DNA of 64,000 nt from Pedobacter psychrotolerans (GTDB lineage Bacteria; Bacteroidota; Bacteroidia; Sphingobacteriales; Sphingobacteriaceae): positions 184,883 through 248,882 of the forward strand of contig NZ_SLWO01000008.1 of the NCBI RefSeq assembly GCF_004340665.1, in the 5' to 3' direction. The notes below the pieces were generated by a model, which saw nothing but the letters and a program-made list of their open reading frames with translations, searched no databases and was not told where the DNA came from. Shown here in pieces: positions 27,232-35,764 of this stretch. Position numbers and translations under genes: made by a program. Within the stretch, counting starts at the first letter, position 1; every line of letters starts with the position of its first letter.

Positions 27232-27415
27232 ATTATTTTTCCAGCGCACAAAAGTAATAAAGCCTTGCTGATTTAATATTAAAATAAAAAGATAGTTGCA
27301 CTTATTAAATTTGCTATCGATTTTTAGCAGAAAATCTTTCAGGTAGGAGGGAATTAATTGTATTCTTTTTTATCTTTCAGCATTCTATATTTAACAATCT
27401 AATCTCTTCAATTTA

Positions 27416-28402
27416 ATGCTTCCATCTCAAAACCTGAAAGATAAACTGATTAACATCAGCCATGATCTGCTTCTGCCTCAAGATTTTCATAATAAACTTG
27501 CACCTGCCATTACTTCCTATACTGAACTTCTATTTGAGCTTGGTGAAATAAAGCATGATGAAATATCGGACAGAACACATATTCAATCGAAATTTGGTAG
27601 CGCCATTGGTACTTTTTGGGCTGCTAACTGCGTGAAAGAAGTATTAAGAACCCAACGTTTTGTTAGGGGATTACACTTAGCCATTAAAGATAAGCTACTT
27701 CATAAAGATGGCCCCATACATGTACTTTATGCCGGTACAGGGCCTTTTGCCACTCTGGCACTGCCTGTAATGGTGCAGTTTAGTCCTGCTGAAGTACAAT
27801 TTACTTTACTTGAAATTAACGAGAACAGTTATAATAAGTTGGTGGACGTGATTAATGCTTTTGATTTAAACAGTTATGTGAAAGCTATTGAAATTGTTGA
27901 TGCAACCAGTTATGTTTTGCCAGATGATTGTGTGGATATTGTGATCAGTGAGACGTTAAATCGGGCACTTATTACAGAACCTCAGGTTTTTATCATGCTG
28001 AATCTAGCCAGTCAGTTAGGTGAGGATGTAATTTATTTGCCAGAGGAAATTACGGTAAACCTATGTGTAAAAAGGAGAAATGAAAATAAGCCGACCAAGC
28101 TTAAAACACTGATCAATTTTAATGTAGATAAAATGAAAGAAATTATCGATCGTTCTGAAAATCTGGAATGGACTTTCGATGAGATAAAAGTAAACATTAA
28201 AAACATCGATCCTGCTGATCTTTACTATTCCACTGAGCTGAAGGTATATCGAGATAATTTTTTAGGTTACGAAGATTCTTCCTTGAATTTACTGGAAAAA
28301 GTGAAGTTGGAGCATCAAAAAGGGGATGATTTGATCTTTAAATATGCTGCTGCCGTAAAGCCTGGTTTCGTTGCTTACTCAGGTGAAGAGATCAATTCAT
28401 AG
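27416..28402 (+). CDS. SAM-dependent methyltransferase-like protein
   Basis: 328 residues. A Rossmann-type core is visible: VLYAGTGPFATLALPVM (motif I, SAM glycine loop, about 103-119), QFTLLEINENSYNKL (acidic end of strand 2), VDATSYVLPDD (motif post-I) and VDIVISETLNRAL (motif II, about 180-192), where the Glu in SET lies as in protein-arginine methyltransferases. An N-terminal helical domain of about 95 residues precedes it and a strand-rich C-terminal domain follows. Substrate not identifiable; an arginine-methyltransferase-like or phosphoethanolamine-type role is speculation. Confidence 0.7.
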   Translation: MLPSQNLKDKLINISHDLLLPQDFHNKLAPAITSYTELLFELGEIKHDEISDRTHIQSKFGSAIGTFWAANCVKEVLRTQRFVRGLHLAIKDKLLHKDGPIHVLYAGTGPFATLALPVMVQFSPAEVQFTLLEINENSYNKLVDVINAFDLNSYVKAIEIVDATSYVLPDDCVDIVISETLNRALITEPQVFIMLNLASQLGEDVIYLPEEITVNLCVKRRNENKPTKLKTLINFNVDKMKEIIDRSENLEWTFDEIKVNIKNIDPADLYYSTELKVYRDNFLGYEDSSLNLLEKVKLEHQKGDDLIFKYAAAVKPGFVAYSGEEINS

Positions 28403-28560
28403 TTTATTTATGATCAATGAAATATGCCGCAGATAATCAATTAATTCAATACAGAATTGGTGACTTAACAACCATTAGCAAGAATATATATATGTGATCT
28501 AATATAGAAATCCCTTTTTTTATTCACTACATTTTCCTCAACTTAGCGACATCAATATTT

Positions 28561-29427
28561 ATGCCGCCAGAAAAACCAAAGCCAGTTACCAGAAAACAAA
28601 CTACCAGAAAGCCTGTGCTAAAGAAGAAAAAGCCAGCTGTACTTTCTATGCAGATGAAAATTGCGCTCGCTGGCTTATTGTTAATTTTGCTTTCACCCCT
28701 TTATTATGGTTATGTATTAAATGGTTTTGTTGCCACCTGGCGGTGGGTTAAAGATTGGGGGCAAGATCCAAATTACCGTACATACAAAAGCTTTAATATT
28801 AAAATTCCGAAGAAATATACGGTGCATGGTATCGATGTTTCATACTACCAGGGTAAAATAAACTGGCAGAAAGTGAAGGCAATGAAGGAAGATGAGGTTA
28901 AAGTCAGCTTTGCCTTTATTAAAGCCACTGAAGGTATTTTACAAGTAGATCCCTATTTTCAGCGCAACTGGCGTGAAGCACCAAAAGCTGGAATTATTTG
29001 TGGTGCTTATCATTTTTTCAGACCGAAAAAAAGTGGTAAGGCACAAGCAAAATTTTTCTTACAAGTGGTAAACATCGAAAAAGGCGATTTACCGCCTGTT
29101 GTTGATATCGAAACATTAGACGGTGTTTCTCCGCTTAGAATGAGACTGGAACTTTCTGATTTTCTGACTTATGTAGAAATGAAAACAGGTGTCCGGCCTA
29201 TCATTTATACAGGTTTAAAGTTTTACGAAGATAATCTCGAAGGAAAATTAGATGAATATCCTTTATGGATTGCACATTATTATCAACCCAAATTAAGATT
29301 GGATAAAAGCCGTTGGAAGTTTTGGCAACATTCAGACAAAGCCAAAATAAATGGGATAGGTCATGTAGTAGATTTTAATGCATTTAATGGTGACAGCACT
29401 TTACTTGCAAATATGCTGGTGAAATAG
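28561..29427 (+). CDS. GH25 muramidase (lysozyme), membrane-anchored
   Basis: Cleaves the MurNAc-GlcNAc bond of peptidoglycan. 288 residues: a basic N-terminal tail (KPKPVTRKQTTRKPVLKKKK), one membrane helix (about 31-52), then the GH25 TIM-like barrel (about 85-288) with VHGIDVSYYQGKINW, FIKATEG, GAYHFFRP, LPPVVDIETLDG (catalytic Asp and Glu) and IIYTGLKFYEDN. The uncleaved helix would hold it on the periplasmic side of the inner membrane. Probably cell-wall remodelling rather than a phage lysin, since no phage genes adjoin. Confidence 0.93.
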   Translation: MPPEKPKPVTRKQTTRKPVLKKKKPAVLSMQMKIALAGLLLILLSPLYYGYVLNGFVATWRWVKDWGQDPNYRTYKSFNIKIPKKYTVHGIDVSYYQGKINWQKVKAMKEDEVKVSFAFIKATEGILQVDPYFQRNWREAPKAGIICGAYHFFRPKKSGKAQAKFFLQVVNIEKGDLPPVVDIETLDGVSPLRMRLELSDFLTYVEMKTGVRPIIYTGLKFYEDNLEGKLDEYPLWIAHYYQPKLRLDKSRWKFWQHSDKAKINGIGHVVDFNAFNGDSTLLANMLVK

Positions 29428-29508
29428 TTCATTTGTCATTAGTACCTTGGGGAAGGTGTCATCAAGCCATAAAACTATTGAACTTATGACCCCAATACAC
29501 CAATGAAC
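29427..29508. repeat. nested inverted repeat in a convergent gap
   Basis: GTTCATT (29427-29433) pairs with AATGAAC (29502-29508), and inside it TTGGGG (29447-29452) pairs with CCCCAA (29490-29495). It spans the gap between the convergent GH25 and epimerase genes and may serve as a bidirectional terminator. Confidence 0.45.
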
Positions 29509-30605
29509 TATACTGTCCAACTTTCACATTTTTCCAGGAAAAATTCATCAGCCTCTGCACCAATCCCAACTTCTTCAGGTACATCAAGGAAATAACCATT
29601 ATAAGTTAATCCTCCCACAACAGGATCTACCAGATGACCGAGTAATGCAGTATCTAAATCAAAAAATACTACATTCGGACTTGCCAGTGCAAAGTGAAGA
29701 TTAGCACTTAAGGCAATCCGACTTTCCAACATACTGCCAATCATGCATTTAATACCCTTTTTTAAAGCTTCCTCATGAATTTTTTGAGCTTCTAAAATTC
29801 CGCCTGATTTTGAAAATTTGATATTTAGATAAGTGGTCGATTGACTATTGATCAGCTTTCTGGCATCGTGGTGGTTATAACAGCTTTCATCGGCCATGAG
29901 TTTAATGGGAGAATTAAGATTTAATTCTGGCAAATGATCATCATACCAGGTACGCATGGGCTGCTCACAAAATTCAATATTATATTTTTCCAGTTCGCCC
30001 AAGGCAAATAGCGCCTCATCAAAATCCCAGCCTTGATTGGCATCCAAACGCAAAATTATTTCAGCACCAATGGCTTCGCGGATTTGTTTAACCCGCTCTA
30101 TATCATCCTGAACATTTTTCCCTAGCTTGATTTTTAAAATTCGGCAACCTTGACTTTTATACTTTAATGCTGTCTTAGCCATGCCTACCGGCGTATCAAT
30201 CCCAATCGTCATATCGGTTTCAATGGTTCTTTTGGTTCCACCGAGAAATTTATAGAGTGGCAAGCCTGCATTTTTGGCTGCAATATCAAACAAAGCCATA
30301 TCGAAAGCACTTTTTATGGTACTGTTATGATCGGCATAAGCCAGAAGATCATTCATTCTTTCCGGTATTTCCAGAGGATCTTTACCTTTTAAAATCGCAG
30401 CAAAATCTTTGGCCATCGCAATGCAGGTATCCTGTGTTTCGCCCACAATCATTGGGAAAGCAGAACACTCCCCAATCCCATGAATACCACTATCAGTATA
30501 AATTCTAATCAATACATTCTGTGCAAAATGCATGGTTCCGGTTGCAATTACAAAGGGTTCCATCGGGATGCTGAAGCGATATATTTCGGTATGCGTGATT
30601 TTCAT
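29508..30605 (-). CDS. dipeptide (L-Ala-D/L-Glu) epimerase, enolase superfamily
   Basis: Muconate-lactonising subgroup enzyme that epimerises dipeptides, often L-Ala-D-Glu from murein recycling. 365 residues: N-terminal capping domain, then the barrel with CRILKIKLGKN (KxK catalytic lysine), LRLDANQGWDFDEA (metal Asp), IEFCEQPM (metal Glu), LMADESCYN (metal Asp), YLNIKFSKSGGI (second catalytic lysine, KxSKSGG) and a late DLDT motif. These match the AEE/YcjG type; other dipeptide specificities are possible. Next to a GH25 muramidase, which fits peptidoglycan turnover. Confidence 0.85.
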   Translation of the reverse strand: MKITHTEIYRFSIPMEPFVIATGTMHFAQNVLIRIYTDSGIHGIGECSAFPMIVGETQDTCIAMAKDFAAILKGKDPLEIPERMNDLLAYADHNSTIKSAFDMALFDIAAKNAGLPLYKFLGGTKRTIETDMTIGIDTPVGMAKTALKYKSQGCRILKIKLGKNVQDDIERVKQIREAIGAEIILRLDANQGWDFDEALFALGELEKYNIEFCEQPMRTWYDDHLPELNLNSPIKLMADESCYNHHDARKLINSQSTTYLNIKFSKSGGILEAQKIHEEALKKGIKCMIGSMLESRIALSANLHFALASPNVVFFDLDTALLGHLVDPVVGGLTYNGYFLDVPEEVGIGAEADEFFLEKCESWTV

Positions 30606-30615
30606 TTTTTTAAGG

Positions 30616-30923
30616 TTAAAGGTAAAAAGCTGAAGGTTTTAGGTTTGCTATTCGGAAAGCATTGAAAAAACTCCTGATATTTCTCAAATTACTTTCATCA
30701 AATCCTTTCCCAATTCAAGTGTAAGCTGTTGGGATATATTTTTTAATGTGCTTTTGCTATAATCTGCCCGGGCTTTACCTTGCTGCTCATCTTCAATAAT
30801 CAACTTACCAATTTGCCAGTACGATTCGAGTAATTCAGAATTTGCTGCCCGGTAAACTTTCAGACGAGACTGAATAATGATTTCCTTAACAATGCTGAAT
30901 AAATCGTTTTTAGCTAATTCCAT
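30616..30923 (-). pseudogene. frameshifted, truncated DUF1016 (YhcG-type nuclease) remnant
   Basis: From the ATG at 30923 the first frame gives about 79 residues of a DUF1016 N-terminal domain, including NSELLESYWQIGKLIIEDEQ and KSTLKNISQQLTLELGKD, then stops at 30684. In another frame the homology continues without a break as GFDESNLRNIRSFFNAF, so one G has been lost around 30702-30705. The homology ends near 30660 and the second frame stops at 30616. Intact family members are about 340 residues with a C-terminal PD-(D/E)XK nuclease domain, absent here. A dead relic. Confidence 0.8.
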
Positions 30924-31027
30924 AAACACAAATTGATCGACATCTAAAATAGAAAAACAAAACTAAAACGGAGCAGCATTGTAGATAATTTATAGCTTTA
31001 CTTGTTTAATATTATAATCATTATTTC

Positions 31028-33049
31028 ATGTCAAATACACATTCAGAACCCAATAGTTTAATTAACGCATCTTCTCCTTACCTGTTACAACATGCTTATA
31101 ACCCGGTGCATTGGTATGAATGGGGTACAGAAGCTTTGGAAAAGGCGAAGGCAGAAAATAAGCTGATTTTAGTCAGCATTGGCTATTCAGCCTGTCACTG
31201 GTGCCATGTGATGGAACGAGAATGTTTTGAAAACCATGAGGTTGCAGAAGTGATGAACCAGCATTTTGTCTGCATTAAGGTAGATCGGGAAGAACGCCCG
31301 GACATTGATCAGATCTATATGTATGCCATCCAGCTCATGACTGGCAGTGGCGGCTGGCCATTGAATTGTATTTGTCTGCCAGATCAGCGGCCGATTTATG
31401 GTGGTACGTACTTCCGCAAAACTGATTGGATTAACGTACTGGAAAATGTGGCTGCTCTATGGGCAAATGAACCTGATAAAGCCATAGAATATGCAGAAAG
31501 GTTAACTGCTGGTATAAAGGATAGCGAAAAAATAATTGCTGTTGGTCGTAAAGAAGATTATACTCAAGATCATTTAACTGAAATTATTGACCCTTGGAAA
31601 CGCCATTTTGATATGGGTTATGGAGGTTATAATCGTGAGCCAAAATTTCCGCTCCCCAATAATTGGGTTTTCTTATTGCGATATGGCTTTCTAAATGATG
31701 ATGAATCCGTTTTTACACCAGTTTGCCATACACTGGAAGAGATGAGCCGCGGGGGAATTTATGATCAGCTGGCTGGAGGCTTTGCCCGTTACTCGGTTGA
31801 TGATAAATGGCATGTGCCACATTTCGAAAAGATGCTTTACGATAATGCACAATTAATCAGTTTATATATTGAAGCTTATCAATGCACCAAATTTGATTCA
31901 TTTAAACGCACTGCTGTCGAAAGCATTGAGTGGGTTTTTAATGAAATGACTTCGCCAGATGGATTGTTTTATTCTGCCTTAGATGCGGATAGCGAAGGGG
32001 TTGAAGGCAAGTTTTATGTTTGGGATAAAGCAGAGTTTGACCATATTTTAGGAGATGATGCTGCATTGTTGGCTGAATATTATAACGTCACCGAAGAAGG
32101 CAACTGGGAAGAGGAGCACACCAATATTCTAAGAAAAACAATTGAAGATGATAGCCTTTTGGCAAAATATGGAATTACGGCTGAAGATTTATATGATAAA
32201 GTAAATCAAGCAAAGGCAAAGTTGCTTGAGGTCAGAAACAAACGGATTCGGCCCGGTTTGGATGATAAGTGTTTAACAGCCTGGAATGGCATGATGATTA
32301 AAGCACTGGCAGATGCAGCACAGGTTTTGGGCCACGACCTTTATTATCAGAAAGCATCTACGGCTGCAAATTTCATCTTAACCAACATGAAATCTGAAGC
32401 AGGTGGTTTGTATCGTAATTATAAAAATGGTAAAGCATCTATCACTGGTTTTTTAGATGACTATGCTTTTCTAATCGAGGCTTTAATGGCTCTTTATGAA
32501 TATGATTTTAATGAGCAATGGCTAATAGAAGCAAAATCATTGGCTGATTATGTTTTGAATAACTTTAGCGATGATGATTCACCAATGTTGTTTTACACAT
32601 CGGCAAAAGGTGAAGACCTTATTGCCCGTAAACATGAGGTAATGGATAATGTGATTCCAGCTGCAAATTCTACCATGGCTTTAAATTTAAAGAAACTGGG
32701 TTTATTATTTGATCTGGTAAATTACCACGAAAAGGCGGTAGAAATGCTCGCTGCGGTGCATCCCAAAATTAAAACTTATGGTTCAGCTTATTCCAATTGG
32801 GCTATTTTACTGCTGAATGAAATTTACGGAATAAACGAAATTGCCATTACCGGTTTAGAAACAGATGTAGTTAAACTGGAGTTAAGCAATCATTATATTC
32901 CCAATAAAATTACTTTAGGCGGAACAAAAAGTAACCTACCGCTGTTAAAAGGGAAGCAAAGCAATGAAACAAAAGTTTATATTTGCCGAAATAATGTGTG
33001 CCAGTTGCCGGTTAATACTGTTGAGGAAGCATTAGCGTATTTACAATAA
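31028..33049 (+). CDS. DUF255 thioredoxin-domain protein (YyaL/SPATA20-like)
   Basis: 673 residues: a thioredoxin-fold domain (about 1-165) starting SPYLLQHAYNPVHWYEWG with the motif SACHWCHVME (CxxC at residues 56-59), VDREERPDID and GGWPLNCICLPD, followed by a long alpha/alpha-barrel-like region (LAGGFARYSVDDKWHVPHFE, LDADSEGVEGKFYVW) resembling sugar epimerases or cellobiose epimerases. Role unknown in bacteria. Its last 19 codons lie inside a mobile element's attachment repeat: the present end (ALAYLQ) is element-borne and the displaced original end (ALVYLK) lies at 44383-44453. The gene stays intact. Confidence 0.93.
   Translation: MSNTHSEPNSLINASSPYLLQHAYNPVHWYEWGTEALEKAKAENKLILVSIGYSACHWCHVMERECFENHEVAEVMNQHFVCIKVDREERPDIDQIYMYAIQLMTGSGGWPLNCICLPDQRPIYGGTYFRKTDWINVLENVAALWANEPDKAIEYAERLTAGIKDSEKIIAVGRKEDYTQDHLTEIIDPWKRHFDMGYGGYNREPKFPLPNNWVFLLRYGFLNDDESVFTPVCHTLEEMSRGGIYDQLAGGFARYSVDDKWHVPHFEKMLYDNAQLISLYIEAYQCTKFDSFKRTAVESIEWVFNEMTSPDGLFYSALDADSEGVEGKFYVWDKAEFDHILGDDAALLAEYYNVTEEGNWEEEHTNILRKTIEDDSLLAKYGITAEDLYDKVNQAKAKLLEVRNKRIRPGLDDKCLTAWNGMMIKALADAAQVLGHDLYYQKASTAANFILTNMKSEAGGLYRNYKNGKASITGFLDDYAFLIEALMALYEYDFNEQWLIEAKSLADYVLNNFSDDDSPMLFYTSAKGEDLIARKHEVMDNVIPAANSTMALNLKKLGLLFDLVNYHEKAVEMLAAVHPKIKTYGSAYSNWAILLLNEIYGINEIAITGLETDVVKLELSNHYIPNKITLGGTKSNLPLLKGKQSNETKVYICRNNVCQLPVNTVEEALAYLQ
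32979..33035 (+). other. left attachment site (attL)
   Basis: 57 bases identical to 44383-44439, lying in the last codons of the DUF255 gene. Bases to the left are chromosomal; bases from 33036 on belong to the element and encode a replacement end (Ala, Gln instead of Val, Lys) with the same stop codon. Confidence 0.9.
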
Positions 33050-33055
33050 ATTAAT

Positions 33056-33091
33056 TTAAATGAATATGCTGTAAATCAGCTGTTTATTTAA
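33056..33091 (+). terminator. hairpin just inside the left end
   Basis: Nested stem TTAAAT/ATTTAA and GCTG/CAGC with a 5-nt loop, starting 7 bp after the DUF255 stop codon. No long T-run. Probably a weak terminator supplied by the element, or a recombinase-site fold. Confidence 0.4.
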
Positions 33092-33120
33092 GTTGTTGTA
33101 AGCTTTATTTCATGGTCTTA

Positions 33121-33173
33121 TTCGTACTGTTTGATTTTACGTTCGTACTAGTTTAGTACTACTTATCACGAAC
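33121..33173. promoter_or_regulatory. repeated TTCGTACT motifs, candidate integrase arm sites
   Basis: TTCGTACT at 33121-33128 recurs as TTCGTACTA at 33142-33150, followed by TAGTACT at 33154-33160; GTTCGT (33141-33146) is mirrored by ACGAAC (33168-33173). They sit between attL and the integrase start, where arm-type sites or an integrase operator would be expected. A related ATTAGTACT/AGTACTAAT pair lies near the right end. Confidence 0.45.
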
Positions 33174-33188
33174 TTAAGCCATAATCAA

Positions 33189-34412
33189 ATGAAATCAATA
33201 AGAACTGAATTAGCCATCATTAATGGCATCAGATTTATTTTAGTAACCCCTCACAATTCGAATACCGACAAATATCCACTCTATTGCATTGAATACTTTT
33301 ATAACGGTAAACAATCTAAAGTGAAAGAGGGTGTAAAGACGATTTATAATAAATACTTAGAACAAGTAAAAGAATTTAAATCTGTCAATAAGAAACTATT
33401 ACTGCTCCGCAATCTGTTCGAGTTTAAAATAAACGAGTTAGTCAAACCTATAAGCGTTAAGGAATCATCTTCAGATTCTACCATAAACATCCAAACCAAG
33501 GTCATTGATGCTCTAAATATGTTCTTCGAGTATCATACGAAGCGCCACGAAATAGGGGAGATCAAGGATATCTATAATTATACTGAAAGAGATAAGAAAG
33601 TTACCACGTTTATAAATAAGCATTTCGCTAACCTTTTACTCTCTGATCTAAATGCTACTGTCTGGATTGATTATCGCAGCTATTTAAAGAAATGGGGACT
33701 TGGCAACAGTACCATTAATCTACAAATGGTTTACGTGAAAGGGTTTTATATATGGTTGAGCCAAATAATGGAATTACCCATTACTAACCACGCCAGTAAG
33801 TTAAAGAAACTTGATATTACTCTTCAGACGCCAAAGTACAATGAAATTAAGCAATCATTATTTCTTGAATTCTTTAATGTTGTTAACAATAGTAGATATT
33901 TGAGATTGCATTTAATGGCTCGACTTGTAGCGGAAAATACATTGAGACCTATACAAGTGTTAAATATAAAAGTTAAACATGTTGATCTTCCCGATCACTC
34001 AATAGTGGTGTTCGATGCTAAAGGTAAGAAATGGCGAAGAGTTATCATAAGTGAAGTTGTTAAGGGGTTGATACAGACCATCTATGATAATACCGCAAAC
34101 GCAGGAAGAACAATCGATAACGAAGATTACATTATTGGGTTCTTTAATCAAACCAAACAAAGAAAGATTTTTACACAGACTATGTTTAGAGAACGTATTC
34201 TATTGCCTTTTAAGGAGGACTTTCCGCAGTTCGCTAATATTCTAATCTACGATTTTAAACACACTAGCATTACCAAAGCTCTGAAAGTTAACAGTGTTTA
34301 TGAAGTTCAAAAGAGAGCAGGACATAGCAAGGTTACTACTACTCAAATCTATGATCGTAGCGATAGTGTTAGTGAAGCAATCACTATTGAAGAATTGAGT
34401 TTAATTAAATAG
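33189..34412 (+). CDS. tyrosine recombinase (site-specific integrase)
   Basis: Catalyses integration and excision of the element at the DUF255 attachment site. 407 residues: an N-terminal arm-binding region, a SAM-like core-binding domain (about 100-215) and a catalytic domain. Catalytic residues seen: Arg253 in NTLRPIQVL, Lys357-His358 in YDFKHTSIT (Lys in place of the usual second Arg, a form common in Bacteroidota integrases), His379 in AGHSKVTTTQIYDR and nucleophile Tyr388. It begins 139 bp inside attL and points inward, the classic position for an island integrase. Confidence 0.93.
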   Translation: MKSIRTELAIINGIRFILVTPHNSNTDKYPLYCIEYFYNGKQSKVKEGVKTIYNKYLEQVKEFKSVNKKLLLLRNLFEFKINELVKPISVKESSSDSTINIQTKVIDALNMFFEYHTKRHEIGEIKDIYNYTERDKKVTTFINKHFANLLLSDLNATVWIDYRSYLKKWGLGNSTINLQMVYVKGFYIWLSQIMELPITNHASKLKKLDITLQTPKYNEIKQSLFLEFFNVVNNSRYLRLHLMARLVAENTLRPIQVLNIKVKHVDLPDHSIVVFDAKGKKWRRVIISEVVKGLIQTIYDNTANAGRTIDNEDYIIGFFNQTKQRKIFTQTMFRERILLPFKEDFPQFANILIYDFKHTSITKALKVNSVYEVQKRAGHSKVTTTQIYDRSDSVSEAITIEELSLIK

Positions 34413-34447
34413 AATTACTACATATATTACAACTTTAATATCTTTAA

Positions 34448-34476
34448 AGCGGAGTAGCCATAACAACTACTTCGCT
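34448..34476 (+). terminator. hairpin between integrase and next gene
   Basis: Ten-base arms 34448-34457 and 34467-34476 pair with one G-T wobble and a 9-nt loop, followed by GTTT. It ends 4 bp before the next ATG, so it may end the integrase transcript or mask the next gene's start. Confidence 0.5.
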
Positions 34477-34480
34477 GTTT

Positions 34481-35332
34481 ATGGAGTTTAATTTCTACCC
34501 CGAAGTATATAGCTATAATTTAACACTAAATTTAGAAGTACTGAGAGAATATCATGTTGATGCACAATTAATGTACGATTGGGGGAGTAAAAGTAATGAC
34601 ACAGATCTGAAGTTTTACCCTTATTTAGTTACTTTCTATTTAAATGATTTAATGGATATTGATAAGCAGGTTACTTTGCTTATAGACAACGTAAAGCTTA
34701 GTACCCCCATAGATCAATCAAAGAAAATAGAGTTCCTCAATTCATTAATGTACCTATGTTTCGAGCTAGAGAAAGAATTATTAAGTACTGCTTTCAATGA
34801 CGAAGATTTCTTGCAACTGATCAAGATAGGTAAGAAAATCCAACGAATTCAAGAAAAAGAACTCAGTCAGTTTAGCATCAATAGAATAATGTTGGATGAT
34901 GAAAAGATAGCAAAGAGTGTTAGAGATATAGCCTGCAAACTATTGCTTCACAAATTTAAAGCCTGTGCAAAGCACACTCGCTATAACAAGATATCCTCAA
35001 TTAATGAAGTTATCAATTTTGTTAATGGCTTCAAAGTTTCAAATGAATCAATACATCTTTCCATATTAGGTCATTGGGCAGATTTGATACAGGCTTATTT
35101 GCACAATGGACGTTACTTGATTTCTATTGACAAGACGAAACTGAATACTAAAAATAAAAAGCAATTCCCTCTAACAGTTCAACAAAGTGATTTCATTTAT
35201 TCCCTATTTGAGTTATTTAACTTCCTTACACCTAGAAATAGAGAGACATTTTCTACTAATGCATATATTAGAAACTGCATAAGTAAATTTGAAGAGTCAT
35301 TAATTGCAGAATCTACTGATGATTTAAAATAG
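34481..35332 (+). CDS. uncharacterised protein of the integrative element
   Basis: 283 residues, not recognised. Soluble, no signal peptide or membrane helix. Predicted mostly helical, with strands early on; there is a Tyr/Asp-rich start (FYPEVYSYNLTLNLEVL), a long central helix region (KIGKKIQRIQEKELSQF) and a conserved-looking LLLHKFKACAKHTRY. No catalytic motif seen. Position directly after the integrase suggests an element maintenance or regulatory role, but that is position only. Confidence 0.75.
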   Translation: MEFNFYPEVYSYNLTLNLEVLREYHVDAQLMYDWGSKSNDTDLKFYPYLVTFYLNDLMDIDKQVTLLIDNVKLSTPIDQSKKIEFLNSLMYLCFELEKELLSTAFNDEDFLQLIKIGKKIQRIQEKELSQFSINRIMLDDEKIAKSVRDIACKLLLHKFKACAKHTRYNKISSINEVINFVNGFKVSNESIHLSILGHWADLIQAYLHNGRYLISIDKTKLNTKNKKQFPLTVQQSDFIYSLFELFNFLTPRNRETFSTNAYIRNCISKFEESLIAESTDDLK

Positions 35333-35404
35333 TTTCTCACGTAATTCTAGACTAACATTTCTGCTCAATACTATGGTCAAATTTGTACCGATGTCAACAT
35401 TGGC

Positions 35405-35713
35405 ATGAATTTAAAAGTACAAATGATGAATTACCGAAATTCAAGGGCAAATAAACTTTTGCTTTCCTATGAACAAAGCTTTAATGCTTTGAAGAACAAC
35501 CTAATCAACTGCAATAAAGTTGAACAGCGCGAATACATCAATCGACGAGGAGAATCGCAATTTTATCTGGAGTTTGAGTTTCCTAATGGAAAGGTAACCC
35601 AATCTGTTGAAAGTACACAAGAAGTACGTCAATTACTAAATGATTTCTTACATGCGGAGGGTGTTTTTAAGCGAAACAATCCTGACGAATCAGGTGATTC
35701 AGTTACTGCTTAG
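35405..35713 (+). CDS. small uncharacterised protein of the integrative element
   Basis: 102 residues, soluble. An N-terminal helix (NSRANKLLLSYEQSFNALKNN) is followed by a strand pair (YINRRGESQFYLEFEFP then GKVTQSVESTQE) and an acidic tail. Not a recognisable winged-helix excisionase. It is followed by a strong terminator, so its transcript ends before the SF2-like gene. Could be a small regulator; no evidence for DNA binding beyond size. Confidence 0.65.
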   Translation: MNLKVQMMNYRNSRANKLLLSYEQSFNALKNNLINCNKVEQREYINRRGESQFYLEFEFPNGKVTQSVESTQEVRQLLNDFLHAEGVFKRNNPDESGDSVTA

Positions 35714-35723
35714 GTTTTATTCG

Positions 35724-35749
35724 AGGAGAGGCATTCGTCTCTCCTTTTT
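35724..35749 (+). terminator. intrinsic terminator
   Basis: AGGAGAG (35724-35730) pairs with CTCTCCT (35739-35745), 8-nt loop, continuing into TTTT. Starts 11 bp after the 102-aa gene and 40 bp before the SF2-like gene, which therefore probably has its own promoter. Confidence 0.8.
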
Positions 35750-35764
35750 ATTTAATTAAATATT

